A DNA stretch of 64,000 nt from Xestospongia muta (GCA_963693285.1 OY848918.1:17922047-17986046), one strand, 5' to 3'. Positions 39,601 to 54,600 are shown, numbered from the stretch's first letter. Notes: generated by a model not told the origin, from the sequence alone. Program-made: numbers and translations.

Positions 39601-42600
39601 CTTAGATTTGTCGTTATTGTGGTTATTATCATGTGTTGAGCAAAGACAAATGTTAGTCTAGCAATTTTCTAAGTTTAGATATTTCGGTTTTGTTGTCTTT
39701 CGTTCCGTTTGGAATTGAAAAGGTCAGCTCACAAGGCATTTCTAAACCACATTGCTCAAAGGAGGATCTTCTTTTGTCTTTGACTGTACAATGTATTGTT
39801 ATTGTGAGTCAAGAAGCTTGTCAAACTGCTTATCCCATTCTCTAATATGCTTTTTGTCTACATCATACTTCTTTGTTATAGCAGATACATTGCACTCCGG
39901 GTGAGTTCTCAGAGCCTTGACAGCTTCCACTTCTACACCATGCATATGGAATATTCATGTTAATTAATTATTCATAATTTGGTGCTTACTACAAAACTTT
40001 TTTTGAAAAATCACGTGTAAGCATTCACTCCTTTCAAAATCTAAATGAACTGTAAGCACCCGTGGGTGCTTACTTGGGGAACTACGGTATCTACATGAAG
40101 ACAACAACTCTTGTGTAATGTACATTGTACAATAGACTACTCTCTTTTACATTGTAATGTAATAATTAAGTAAAATAGTAAGAATTAATTATAGCAAACC
40201 TTATAATTATAAATCAATCATAGGAATTTGGAGAATACAATAAATGTGACCTAATTTGGGAAAATCACACATGTTTCTTTAAATAGTTTCAAAACGAATC
40301 GTTTCATACATGCATATTGTACTAGATGTATACCATACTTGGTATCCAGGAAGACCAATCATAAAAGTACTTAGTAACCAAAATTATTAAAAATCATGTA
40401 CAAAATGGCCGCATAGCAACCACATATACACAACAGTTTATTCAAAATTTTTAGCACAACATGTGTAGTTTTGCCAAATAACATGACAAATGTCATATTA
40501 AGTACATGTAAGTCTATCAGTATCAGTACAGTGGAACATTGGACTTATGAATAATGGAAACCTTAATAAATATAAACAAAGTGGTCTTGAATGCATTCCC
40601 ATTTATTACACATTAATGGTTGACTCAGGAAATATGGAAACCTTTTGTATTATATATAACAAATGCTTTTTATGAGTGATAGTAACAAAGAATCATCACT
40701 TTTAATGTCCACTGATGAATATATTGATTTCATGTGTTTAATAATAGATTAGTGAAATCACAAACATATGGTCTAATTGATCTTTATAATTATGTATTGA
40801 TATTATATTATAAATAAATACATTAAACAACTTGTTGTCATCATTCTAACACTATATAAACAGAACTCCTTAAAACATTCATGATTATAAAGTTATGGTG
40901 GAGATTACATTCCAATATATGTTTAAACTGTAAGTAATATAAAGTAATTAACATAAATTATAAGGAATAGAATACATGAATTTTCACAGAAACAAGCACA
41001 GTGTACACTTACATTATATATAAAGAGTCTGTGTTGACAAGACATGTGACAAATATGGTATTCCAAGTGCTGTATATTTCTTTGTGGGTGGAGTCAACAA
41101 GTTCTGTTGTACAATATTAGATTGTTATGTAATAGTTACTCTAGTAACTCAATCAACCTGTACAGTGTCCATTTTGACAAAGAGATAATATAACAAAACT
41201 TCTATATGCTAAGTTATAGATTCCAATACATGGTAATGTTTTTACACTTAGTCTATAAGTATGATGTACCAGTGGTTTGTAATGTATGCTGTACTATCTT
41301 CATTGTTGTTATCAGATAATAAAAGCTAACTATGAGAGTCACTAAGTCAAAAGTCTAATCAATGTCATTGTTTGATGGCTGGTACATGTTTTAATAGAGT
41401 CTTCTTACTTCCCGAATCAATAAAGTCTTATATGATATAATTTCCTTAATAATTATTGATACTCTATATTAGCAATACATACTGTGAATAATAAATAAAC
41501 CTACTTAAAACTGACTGAGAAATTAAATGTTGCCAATAACAACCAGCCATCAAAATAGGTCATTATATAGAATGTGATCTCTGATAATAAGATATGTTCT
41601 TTATATTGCTATCATGAGAGTATACATTATTTGTTCATGTTTTCTACACAAAAGTCTTACCACATTAGTCCCAGCTTACTCCTTGATTACCTCAAGAATA
41701 CAGTTATGGTTTGTAGAGTACATCCTTTTGATTAATAAGTATTAAAGCTATAAAAGTTGTGAACTTTTCATTTATCTACTGTTCTAATCACAAAACATGA
41801 AAATATGAATTTATCCACAATATGATCTATCATCAAGTACAAGCAAGCATGTGCTGTAAAAAATTATTACTTGTACACATTGTGGACATTTTTTCTATAA
41901 ACCAAGCTTCCACTAACATAACATTGTTTTGATAAATTTATTACTATTATTATCAAGATAATAAATCAAATAACAAACAAAATTCAACAATCTACAACTT
42001 TTATAATTTATATAATATAAGTTATACAAGTCATGTAGATCACTTGTCCTATAGCCTCATAGTCTATTTGAAGTGCCTTAGGTTGTGCAGACAAGTATGA
42101 TATTACATACTTGAGTATACTTTAACATTTAATTGTCAGGTTTGTTGCATAAAATTTAAACATGCATTTTTGCTTACATAGTGTTATGTGGAGTAAAAGA
42201 GAACTAACAATAGAATGAATGTAACAAAATGATGTCAATACTCATATTATTAGATAGTGTAGGTTATCTGATATATATTGATAATAATTAGTCTTCCTTT
42301 TCATTTAACACCTGATATTGTGTATAATTAATTCCTATCATATTTAGCTATTGTACAGCTATTGTATTATACTAGTTATAACTTGTTAATAATCTAAATT
42401 TTATGGAGCATGTACTTAGCAAATCACTTACTGTCATATATTGTATTATGAGACTGTATTGTAAATCTATAGGTATAAGATATGTCACATAATATGACAA
42501 ACATTTTAATTACCAAACATAACATAGCTAGTTATCATGAATACTACTGCTGACATCACATAAATTATCAACCTCTCTATACACATTAGTTTAAAAACAT

Positions 42601-45600
42601 TGAATTATTTACCTACCCTTTATAATGTACCATTAGTTGTAGATATATATTATAAAGTGAATTGATCATAAATACTGATATCTACTTTATGTAGTACAAT
42701 AATACTCCCCTTCACTATGCTGCTTTATATGGCCGCAATTATGTAGTTGATGTGCTAATAAAGTCTGGTGCATCACTGGATGCCATTAACAAAGTAAGTG
42801 TCTTCATTATTAAACATGTTGTCATTATTATACATGACATATATAATGTTGTTATTAATTCATGTAATTATGTAGTTATTTGTGGTTTTGTCACCTCATT
42901 TAACTTTATATATGGATTACACAAGACATAAACTTAAAATCATTCTAAATTATTGAGCATATGGAAAACAAAACCACACACAACATATATGTGACATACC
43001 TTCCACTTTAACCAATACATAACTAGAACACATTGCAACATTAATAAGAATCATTGTGGATGATTATACACTTTTTGAGCATGGAGTTCTCTATGGTATC
43101 ATAGGCATCAATTGATTCTATGAGAAAACAATATTCATGATGATTATGAACTTGTTGAGGATAACAACGGTCGCTGGAATTCTGTACAGTATCAACTGAT
43201 TCCATGAGAAACAGTATTGTCAACTTCTTTATATTTCTCTAGTATCAACTTAACTTTACCTTTGCATGAAGTACAACAAACTTTAAAGGCAGAGCCTATA
43301 GGTCCGATAATAAGACTCGTTATTTTCCAACAATTCGTCTGGCAATCGAAACCACGCCTCAAAAAGTAAAACCACACCCACTCAATAAACATTCCTAATG
43401 ATAAATGAACTGTAATCATAGATACTGCAATGAAGCTTCACAACTTATCAGTAATGATATAGCAACTTCGACAGTACCATAGCTTTGATTTTGGAGGACC
43501 TTTCAAACTAATTCAATGAAAATGAAACCATGTCAAGGATGAGTCACAAACAATGGAATCTCCATATCGTCATCAATTAGATTCCTGCACTGACCACAGT
43601 ACCAAATAGGATGGCTCTTGCCTATCAGGAGAAAAACATTTCCTACAGCTTTCAATGCATACATTTTCATCTAAACAGGAGCAGGAAATTGTCTCTGGAC
43701 GGACTTCAACATTGTCTTCATTAACAAGAGAACCTTTAATTGCAGAATCAACAACATTGGTATCAACAAACTACTTCAAAATAACTAAGAAGTTTAATGA
43801 TAAGTATGCTGTGTAATGAAATACTTACTTTTTCTTTGTCAGTGGGCATTTTCTTCATAAAAGGTATAGGCTTGCCATGATTCTGACATTTCCTTGGTAG
43901 ACCTACGACAGTTAACCTTTGGCCTTCCACGCTTCTTCAGTCTTGGTGGAATCTTGATTGTAGCCAAACCTGTATATGTTACCATTATCTTCTTTAAGTA
44001 AAAGCACCTCTTACCACTTAAGCATTCACTAGTATCAAAGCTGTCTGATCCATTTTGTACATGTATCTCTCTAATTGTCCCTTTCTCCTACACACATTTG
44101 TTAGTACAGATAAAATTCAAAAATGTCCTTACCCATAACTACTTCCTGTTTGTCTTCAGATCCATCTCCAGAAATTACTTAATCATCTTTGCAATCATTA
44201 TCACATTCACTACCATCTACATACATGTACATGACTTTACAGTAAACACAAAATACCATGGCTACACATAGTACCTTCTGTGTGCTCAACACATTGCCCT
44301 GCTTTCCAGTTGTCACAAATACACACGAAAACAGAGTAACACTCTTCATACTGACTCATACCAACTTGAGAACCCAGTGAACAAATTTTCTGACACAAGG
44401 ACATCATTTTGCGGAATTTCTGATGCTGAGACAAGACAAATTTAACTGGTTTTGAAAAAAGACTGGTGATCTACACAACAATTAAAATATGACATGATTT
44501 ATTTTTATTATGTACCTTGAAATATGTGTAAAGACCAAGTTCTACTTTCTCTTCAAGGGTTTTCTTGCGTAAGACGCAAAAGTTTCACCAACAACAAACG
44601 ACATTCCTTCATAAGTGGCCATGATTGATGTGGGTGTGGTTTTACGTTTATGAGGCGTAGTTTGGTTTGCCGGACCAATAGCTACAAAGTAACGGGTCCT
44701 GTTACTGGATCTATAGGCACTGCCAACTTTAAACGAGTGACTAAATTTAGCAACCACTAACAATTATAGAATTATAGAATCTATAGAAAGTGTCTTACTT
44801 TTCCAATCCTGCTCAACTTACTTTTACCAATTACAGAAATATCAACATACCAGTGATTCAATTGATCAATAAAACTTGTTATTTGAATTGTGGTCAAGTC
44901 AATGAAACAAATGTCAAGTCATGCTGGAACTCGTTTTCCAATACCAAAGCATATGTTATCACTTGCATCAACCCAAGAAAACTCTGATAAATACCCAACA
45001 AGTGTGACATATTTTATTATAACTGATTCTTCAGCTACTCAAGTAACAATATTTGACAACCAAGGTACAATTGGAAGTACCGAAGTATTGAATAAATGAC
45101 AATCTCAGCCCACCTTCACTACAATGTATCTTGTTATATTTACCAAATACAATGTGAACAATCTCAAAGTTTAGATCTAATGAGTACAATCAACCAACTG
45201 GTGTATATTATATACTTGGTGCAACATTGGTGTAGTTTTGACAGCTCTTGACACAGGCTGGTACTATTGTAAGAGGGAATAAGGAGTTGTGGATACAATA
45301 TTATAAAAACACAGTTCATCAAAAATATTATAACAATGCTCTGCATCAATGTTATCAGATTTATGCCTGTAAACAATTATTTATCTGGTGGTAAGTACAA
45401 CAGGCTAGCTCTTTGTTGTGTTATTTGCAAAGCCTGTTTATCTGGCTAACAGCTTCAATTGAATCAACAATAATCCACAAATAGAGAATTACTTATCTAC
45501 TCTAATACTTCTTACTGAGTGCAATTGTTAAGCAACCTTCAGGCAAATTTTTTTTCTGATAGAGCATTCCAATTGGGCCCAGTTAATAGGGCTTCTTCGT

Positions 45601-48600
45601 ACACTTATTAACTAAAGGACATGTTGCCCCTTTCATCTATACATTTCATCACCTACAAGGTTATTCTCAATGTTCAACCATCAGTTAACTACATCACATT
45701 CCAGTGGAACACTGAAAACGCTAATGGTTTTAACAACTTTCCTCCATCATCTTAAATTTCTACTGACATCATACAGGAAAATTCTGACCCAACTCCCTTT
45801 ACACTTCTAATATAGGCTAATCTATTCCTGCCAGCAGTGGTACAACTTATAAAGGTTGAAGTGATTCTTTGAAACATTATTTGACCTTCTATTTGAAAGA
45901 TACCTTCAATTTCATCATTATCTGCACTCCCACATTGAACATGGCTCAACGGCAATATTGGTTGCACATTATATATTATTCAAACCAACTTGGAATCCAT
46001 GCCAGAGTAAGTGAGAGGGTAGAGGGGGTACTTATAAACCTTGTGACCTTGTCCACAAAATATTATATATAACAAGTACATAGGTGAAGAAAACTGTGGG
46101 GATCAGCTCCATGGCTATTACAGTTGTAAAATCAAATCACACAAGTTATATAAATATGTAGTCTTCATTCTGTTCAATGTTACCATCATGAATACACATT
46201 TTACATTTTACACAAACACTATCACAACCAGCAACATTTAAAACATAAAGGAGTTCTATGTTCAGCTAGCAAAAGAGTTGATAGGTAACTATTGTAGTTG
46301 ACTAAGATATGGTGACATCAACTATCTCTTCATCATTTTCCTATGAGGATAAGAGATGACAACAACAAATTGAAAATAGGTCAATACTCTTACCACTTTT
46401 TTTGGCTTTTTCACACTGATGATACTAAAGATTGCTTCCTAATGTGGCACACAAAACAATACCAGTAATATTTGTACAATATAAATATACCTTTCATCTA
46501 TAAGTATCTATTCATACAATATCTCATATCTCATAAAATCTGTATGTATTATATACATCAGTCCACTGTGTACTACTGATCATATATAGTTTCCTATAAT
46601 CATATTGTAACATTTACTAAACTTATCATAACAATATAAATTGCCAATGGCTACAACAATCACGAGCAATTGTCACTACTGTATGAGCAGTAAGAAAAAA
46701 AAATTTAACGTATACATACTGCTTAGTAATACTCTATAGTTCAAAAACTTACGTTACTTCGAGTGTTACTGGCTTTAAAAAGACATAGCAATGTCTTCAG
46801 TAGTTTGTATAGCTTCAGATTCAGCGACCCACTTGCTTTAGCTTGGTGGATGAAAAATTGCTTTACTCGCGCTATTATATCTCCTTCGTAGTAATGTCTA
46901 CAGCCAACTGTCAAGATATAGATGTCTACTTCTCGAACTCATCTTATTCTGAACGAAGCTTTTCTATACCAATCTGCCTAGTTCTTTCAGTAAAACTCAC
47001 TCTTTGCAGGTCAACCTAAAAGGTCATTTTCTAATTTTTCTTGAAATAAATTTCGCTGTCACATGCATATGCGGTTTAATAGAATTTCACGTATAATCGG
47101 TTAATCGAGTGCAAGGGCAACAAAGACATTACAAGGACACTATCATCCAAACCTGTCAATTTTAATAGAAAGATTCAAGTTCAATATCATATCGTCAACA
47201 GGGAGAGTAGTTGATGTTGATGAAGAGTAAATTTCTACATTTGTTGCAGCACTAAGGCAGCTTATGGAATTTTGTGACACAGTTCTATGTGATATTCGAA
47301 TGTTGCAACTAAATCTATGGGCTAAAGTTAATCTTACCTTTTTGTACTGGATACAGCTCAAGATAAAGATACCACTGGTCTCTAAGGACCACTGTCTCCA
47401 TTCCCTGTTACTGTTGTAAGCAAAATGTCTCTCCTTCTAAACTTCACATTCACCTAGATATATAATATTATCCTCAAAGTACCAAATCATATCAAGTTGT
47501 GTATAGAGAACGTATTTGATAACATGGTTCTATCAGAGCTATCCTCCATCATATTTCTGTAAGAACACTTTCCTGCAAGTTGTGATTATAAATAAAACAG
47601 ATAGAGAAGGCAACTACTCAAGCCTAGAAAAGGAAGTCTGGACATTATTTGAAGAATCAAAAGTTCATTCTCTAGCTTAAATGCAACTACTCAACCCTCA
47701 GTGAAGGAAGTCTGGCCATTTTTCAAGGAATCAAAAGTTTATTTTGTACTTTGAAAATACTACTCGACCCTTGAGAAGGAAATCTGGCCATTTTCTTGGG
47801 AATCAGAAGTACATTTTCTACCTCTAAAACAACAATTCCACACTTCAATATCAAAAGTTCATTCTTTACCTTGAATGCAATTACTCAACCCTAGAAGAAA
47901 GTCAGCATTTTCTTGGGAATTAGAAGTACATTTTCTACCTCTAACACAACAACTCAACCCTTCAATGTCCAAAATCCATTCTTTACCTCAAATGCAACTA
48001 CTCAACCTCAGAAGGAAGTCTGGCCATTACCTGGGGAATCAAAAGCTCAGTCTCTACATCTAACTCAACTACTAAACCCTAAAGAAAGAAGTCTAGCCAT
48101 TATCTAATCAAAATTCATTTAGTACTTTGAAAATACTACTCAGCCCTAAAGAAGGAAGTCTGGCCATTACCTGGGGAATCAAAGTTCAATCTCTACCTCT
48201 AACACAACTACTCAACCCTAGAAGGAATTCTGGCCTTTATCTGCGGAATCAAAAGGTCATTCTGTACCTCAAACTCACTACTCAACCCTGGAGAAGGAAT
48301 TTTGGCCAATTACTGAGGACATTAGAGAAGGAAGTCTGGCCATTAACCTAGATAAAGAAGCCTGGCCATTTTTCTGGAGAAATCAAAGTTCAAAATTCTG
48401 TACCTCGAACACGATTACACAAACCTAGAGAAAAAAATCTGGCCATTACCCGTGATAAGGAAGTCTTGCCTTTTTTTGGGGAATGAAATGTTTATTCTCT
48501 ACCTGGAATGCAAATACTCAATCCTAGATAAGGAAGTCTAGCCATTTTCTGTGGAATCAAAATTTAATTCTTTTCCTCGAATACAACTACTCAACTCTAG

Positions 48601-51600
48601 ATAAAGAATTCTTGCCATATTCTAGGGACCCTGCAGATGGAAATCTGGCCATTAGCCTATAGAAGGAAGTCTGGTCATTTTGTGGATAATCAAAAGTTCA
48701 TTCTTTACCTCAAACGCAATTACTCAACCATAGAGAAGAATGTCTGGCCATTACCTAGGCAATCAATAGTTCATTTTTTACCTCGAACGCAACTACTTAA
48801 TCCTAGATAAGGAAGTCTGGCCAATTGCCTAAAGAATTTAAAGTTCATTCTCTACCTCTAACACACTACTCAACCCTAGAGAAGGAATTCTGGCCATTTA
48901 CTGGGGACACTAGAGAAGGAAGTCTGGCCATAAATCTAGATAAATAAGTCTGGCTATTTTTTTGGGCAATCATAGTTCATTCTGTACCTTGAACACAATT
49001 ACTCAAACTTAGAAAAACAAATCTGGCCATTACTTGTGATAAGGAAGTCTTGCCCTTTTCTGGGGAATGAAATGTTCATTCTCTACCTCTAATGTAAATA
49101 CTCAATCCTAGACAAGGAAGTCCAGCCAATTATATCAACTATGACTTGCTAATAGACATAGTTAGAATATATTAACAAACAGGAGTATTCTGGACAACAC
49201 AACCAACAGAAATATCACTGCACTACAACAATTATATCCTCATTGTATACTGAAACTTGTCACTATAATAAATAATACAAGTCATATCCAGTAATCTGGA
49301 GCTGTACCAAACCAATATCAGTTAAATTACTATAACCACACATAACTTTCTAAACCTTAATCTTCAACACTGATTGTATCAGTACATATTTATGACATTT
49401 GATATGCATAAAAACATTGGTCATTAATGACATATACATTACAATTAACACATGTAGAAACAACTCAAAATCTCGAAGCACAAAGGATTGTTTCTAACAA
49501 TATATCAAATTCTAGAGACAGGTCTTTGTCTGGTTTTGCCTCCTTGTTTACTCATATCTGTGGTAATGACAACTAGTTATCAGTAACAATGTAAAACAAC
49601 TGAATACTAACTGTTGATTGGTTAGATTAGTCTGTTAAAGTAAGAAACTTATTATCATCTACAAGATTGCCTTGAATGAGCTTTACCTTTAGTTCATAGA
49701 CTAAGGCTATACATCTTGTATGAATAATATTTCCTTGTAAAACATTTTATAACAAAACAATTAAGGTATGGTCCAGTTGTGTATTGCTGTAGTGGGAAAT
49801 AAAGTGCTAATGTGCATGTAAGTGTGTATACAGGGATAGACTCAATTCTTGAAGCAACAATCATTAGCCAATAAGCTGGAATAAAAATAAATTATCCTTA
49901 ATGTTCAAGGTCCTAGATATTAAAACTATTATACCATAACATGGCCACATTTCTTTATTATGTTTATTCTATTTAATTTAATTGCTTCACACTCAAAGTA
50001 GCAAGAAATAAATTATACTAGGATACTGTTATTAATTAGAGAAAATGCTGTAATATTTTACATTAAGAGAATAAAGTGTGCTTGTATGATAGAATTACCT
50101 GATTGCTAGTGAGTTCAATAAAGTAACATAATGGCATATCAAATAGATTTTTAAAAGTAGCCAAAATATTTGAGTCAGTATTACCACGACCAGACGTTTT
50201 GTGTGCTCCTTTAGTTTTTATATAATACTCCTTGTAACATCAAGCTTATATACTGTATGCAATCAATGTACTTTACCTGTTATACTGTGAAACATACATT
50301 GGGTACATATTAATATTTGTAAGTCATATTAGTCCATTATGTAGTATTTGAAAATAGATTTAAAATATATGAAGAAGTTTAGCCATCAATATCATTACTT
50401 TTGTGTGCATGTTATGTAATCAAAATGTTTTAATACATATATCAATGTAGTTAACTTATAAGTTTTAAAGTAAAGACAATTACAGTATAAGATATGTGCA
50501 TGTTAAATGATACCCCAACGATTGACTAGACAAATAATGTTATATCTAGAAGAACATAAACAGATGTGTATTGTTTTGTTGTAATTATGAAGATCAAATA
50601 CATCAAGTACAATATATATTGATTGTAATTATATTAGCTAGTGTTTTGACATGGATAGACAGTCATATCAGACCTACATATCCTTTTTGTGTGTATACAC
50701 AAAATCCTTAGCAACACTTGTATTTCAGTTCACTGTAATCCTTGCCACTATAAATATTGATGGTTTGATTTAATCAATAATAATACAGATTATATATATT
50801 ATGTAGGAAATTGTTTGATACAAACTGAAAGTACTGTTTTATTCATAACATGCTATTATAAATAGCTGTTTAGAATATGCTAGGAATGAAACATTTTTTT
50901 GTTATCTTACACTTATACAACCTGTGTAACCATATATTGGTTAAGTCAACCATTTAATTTTCACAATGTGCAAAGATTATCATAAATTGCTTTAGATTGT
51001 AAATCAAAAGATTGTTATAACAATTATGTTAGATACTTTTAAAAGATGGTGTAATGACTTTTGTATGGTAAAAAATGTTACAAAGTACTGCAGTTATTGA
51101 TATTATATAGACTGCATGTGTATCTATATGTGAGGTCCTAAATAATTAAAAAATACATTTATGTAGTAAACACTTTGTGTCAATGAACAAATGAAAGTAT
51201 AAAATACAACTGCTTTGACATGTTACTTGTTTTTTTAAAATCCTACTGTCGGCTCTAACTATCTTCCATGCTAGTAACAATGTAACTATATGTTATTTTA
51301 AACTGAAATTCCAATATCACAAGCTGCAATGTCTAATAACGCAACATCATCTAAATGATTGCACTTATAATTCTCTTTTCATCAATGGTACTAGCTGTTG
51401 CTTTTACATTAAACTTTCTATCAAAACTTGTGTTGTTTACTTGCTTTGTCATCGTAATGTAAATCAAAATTGTCTTAACACTTTTAAAAATGTTAACACA
51501 TTTCATTATCCAGGATGGGAATACACCATTACATATTGCTGCATCTCAAGGACACACTGAAGTAGTTCAACTACTTATACAAAGTAGAGCAACCCTTGAT

Positions 51601-54600
51601 GCTCTCAATAAGGTAACAGTTTATATACAACATTGAATGTGTCTCATACAGAATGTTCACCTAATAATATTTAATACAGACTATAATACAATATACTATT
51701 ATGTGTTTATACATCTTATATAATAATTATGTAATTATAATATACAATTATACATGTTCTCAATAACACACATTTTTTAACATCAAGCAAAGTCTATACC
51801 TCTTAAACTAAAAATTATTAGCATTGTGCTAGTGTGTGTGCTTGTCTATACCTACTTGTTAGATGTTTAACCAGTTGGGACTAATTAGAAGAAAGCCCAA
51901 AGTCACTTACTTGGACTTTCCTAATTCTCAGTAAAATAAAAAATTTTGACAAAATATATCAACAACTTTGGTATGATATGTGTACATTAGTCTTTATGTT
52001 TGTTTCTGAAAATAAAAGTAAATAGCATTTTCATACCCAATTTATAAGAGTCCTACTAGTTGACCTCTTAAAATCTTTGTATAAAACTTGGTATATCAAA
52101 ATGTTAAAGTAGTTGTATATGCAGGTGTTTGACAATTAATAACAGCATCTAAGTCTTTCTGTGATACTCATAGATCTTGTTTCTAGAAATATTTAATAAT
52201 TACAATAATAAGATGGTTAGTTTAAAGTCTTGTATTTACATTATTATATAGTAACAAAGTGTGATTAGAATTATATTTATATTTATAGCAAAGACAAACT
52301 CCACTTCATATTGCATTTAAGAGAAATGAAATGGAAGTAGTAAAGTTACTTCATCAATTTGGAGCTGACCTTACCATACCAGACAAGGTAAGTCATATAT
52401 TGTATGTATAAATACTGAGTGCTTGCATTTTAGAATGGAAAATTACCTATTGATCTGGCTGAAATGTCGACTCAAGCCATTAGACAATGCTTGTATTCAG
52501 GTTAGTTGAATCAAATTTGTAGTTAAAACTAGTAATGCATTGTCAAAGTGCTGTACAGCAAATGTCACTTTAGTGTTATTATTGTTTATGGAAAAGATCA
52601 TTGTTTAAAATATCTCTATATGATGTTAATATATGTTAAATATATACATAATACATTATAAAATATTATATATTTTACTTATCACTTATCTTAAAAACAA
52701 CCAATATGCACTATTTTAGTAGAAATTGCAATGTACATATTGTTATGAAATATGTAATTAATAAAAATGTGCTATTATAATAGCACATTTATACTAATTA
52801 TATATTACATAACATAATATAATGTGTTTAATACAAAGATACTTTAATCAAATTATCTTTGTATTAAAAGTAACATTTTTATTATGTTATTTCTCATTAT
52901 TGTTGACTTACATTTCTCTTCTACAGAATCAGCTAAATCATTTGCACAAGCTTTAAGAGAAGGGTCTGTTATTATAGAAATTATCAAGTTGGTACTAATG
53001 GGTCCTCCAGGTGTAGGCAAAACCTCTTTTCTGCATTTACTTTTCAATTGGCCAGCTCCAAAGTATCATAACAGCACAGCTATTGCCAGTAGACCTATCC
53101 GTGCAATTGAGCGTGTAGTTGGAGAAAAGCATGGAAGTATTTGGGAGAGAATGGAAGGAGTTGAATTATTGAGGAAAGTAATGGAAGCATTACCAAATTT
53201 TTTGGACTCTGAAGAAGTTGATAATGAGTCTACTCCTAGCACACCATCTAGTGTGGATGAATGTCGCAATGTACCCACATCATTTATAGAAGCCCAACAT
53301 ACCGATCAACAAAATATTGCTTCTGATGAGCCTATGACCCATAAAATTGCCCATGGTGCCACTAATTTAGATCCCATGTCTATTATTGATTCTAATGCTC
53401 CTTATTTCTCTGACCAAATACTTGACGTTTTGGCAAAAAGGAATACGTCAAAAGGCTTGCATGCGTCAACATGGATACACGTCCTTGATAGTGGAGGTCA
53501 GCCTCAATTTGCTGATGTTTCGCGGGCTTTTCTTCGCGGAAATTGCCTCAATGTTATTTTCACAAAATTAAATGAGTCTCTGAGCGATAAGCCTAAGTTT
53601 CTGTACTCTGTTGATGGTCAAGTTGTACATCAGCCTAGTTTGCTGCAGATGACCAATCTTCAGCTGATAGAATACTTTGTCCGCTCTATAGCATCAGCCA
53701 AGCACACAGTTGCCAAAGGTTTTGACAAAATAGATTTTAAGCCTCTTTTCTGTATTGTTGGTACAAATTATGATCATACACATGGAATCACTGCTCTGTT
53801 CAGGGAATTGGAGCCACTGCATGAAAAAAATTCTCAGCTATTACGTGCTCTACATGAGTTTCGTGATCACTTCATATTCTATAATGAATTAGAAGATGAA
53901 TTGATATTTCCTGTTGATAATACATGCAAATGGAGCAGGAAGCAAATCTCTGAAGATATCCGATCACGTATTACCAGTTACGAAAATGTTGCTGCTAAAG
54001 TAGAAATACCAATTCGGTGGTATGTCTTTGAATTACGTCTCAAAGAAGTGGCAGAGAAGGTGGACCATGGTATGGTCTCTCTTAACAGGTGTATGAATAT
54101 TGGTCAAGAGCTGAAAATTAAAGCTTTTGATACAACACTCTGTGTTGAATACCTCAACTCGTTGTCTTTAGTTCTCTACTTTCCTGACATAAATGATAAC
54201 GTTATATTCACCAATCCACAGTACCTAGTCAACTTGGTTACTAGCATAATTAGAGCTTCGTTTGTTGATCCTGTGAAGTATAAAATTTTCAAAGATTGTG
54301 CTCCCTATCCAGGCTGGAATCAACAGCTTCGACACAAAGGCATATTTGAAAGTAAATTACTCGATGCTCTGGTGGATGTCCAATTTGTTGAGGGTTTGTT
54401 CACTAAGGATAGTTTCCTTGAATTAATGGCACATCTTTGCATCGTCAGTCCTTTAAAGAATCTAACGGAGACTACGTCAACTTCCTCAACACAGCAATAT
54501 TTTATACCAGCAGTTCTTCCCACTAGTCATATTACAGAAGAAGAAAAGAAAAGTTTTAAGAAAACATGCCAGCCAATGGTGCTTCAATTTGAAAACAAAG

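Noticed and set aside
44790..45730. Fibronectin- or Ig-like receptor gene in intron 5
   Set aside because: Only short suggestive pieces without conserved Trp/Tyr spacing; kept as debris, not called as a gene.
47875..48351. Plus-strand ORFs with LNPRRKSG-type repeats
   Set aside because: They are by-products of the 74-bp minisatellite.
52853..54523. Minus-strand ORFs opposite exon 9 (52853-53047, 53066-53278, 54320-54523)
   Set aside because: Shadow frames of the GTPase exon.
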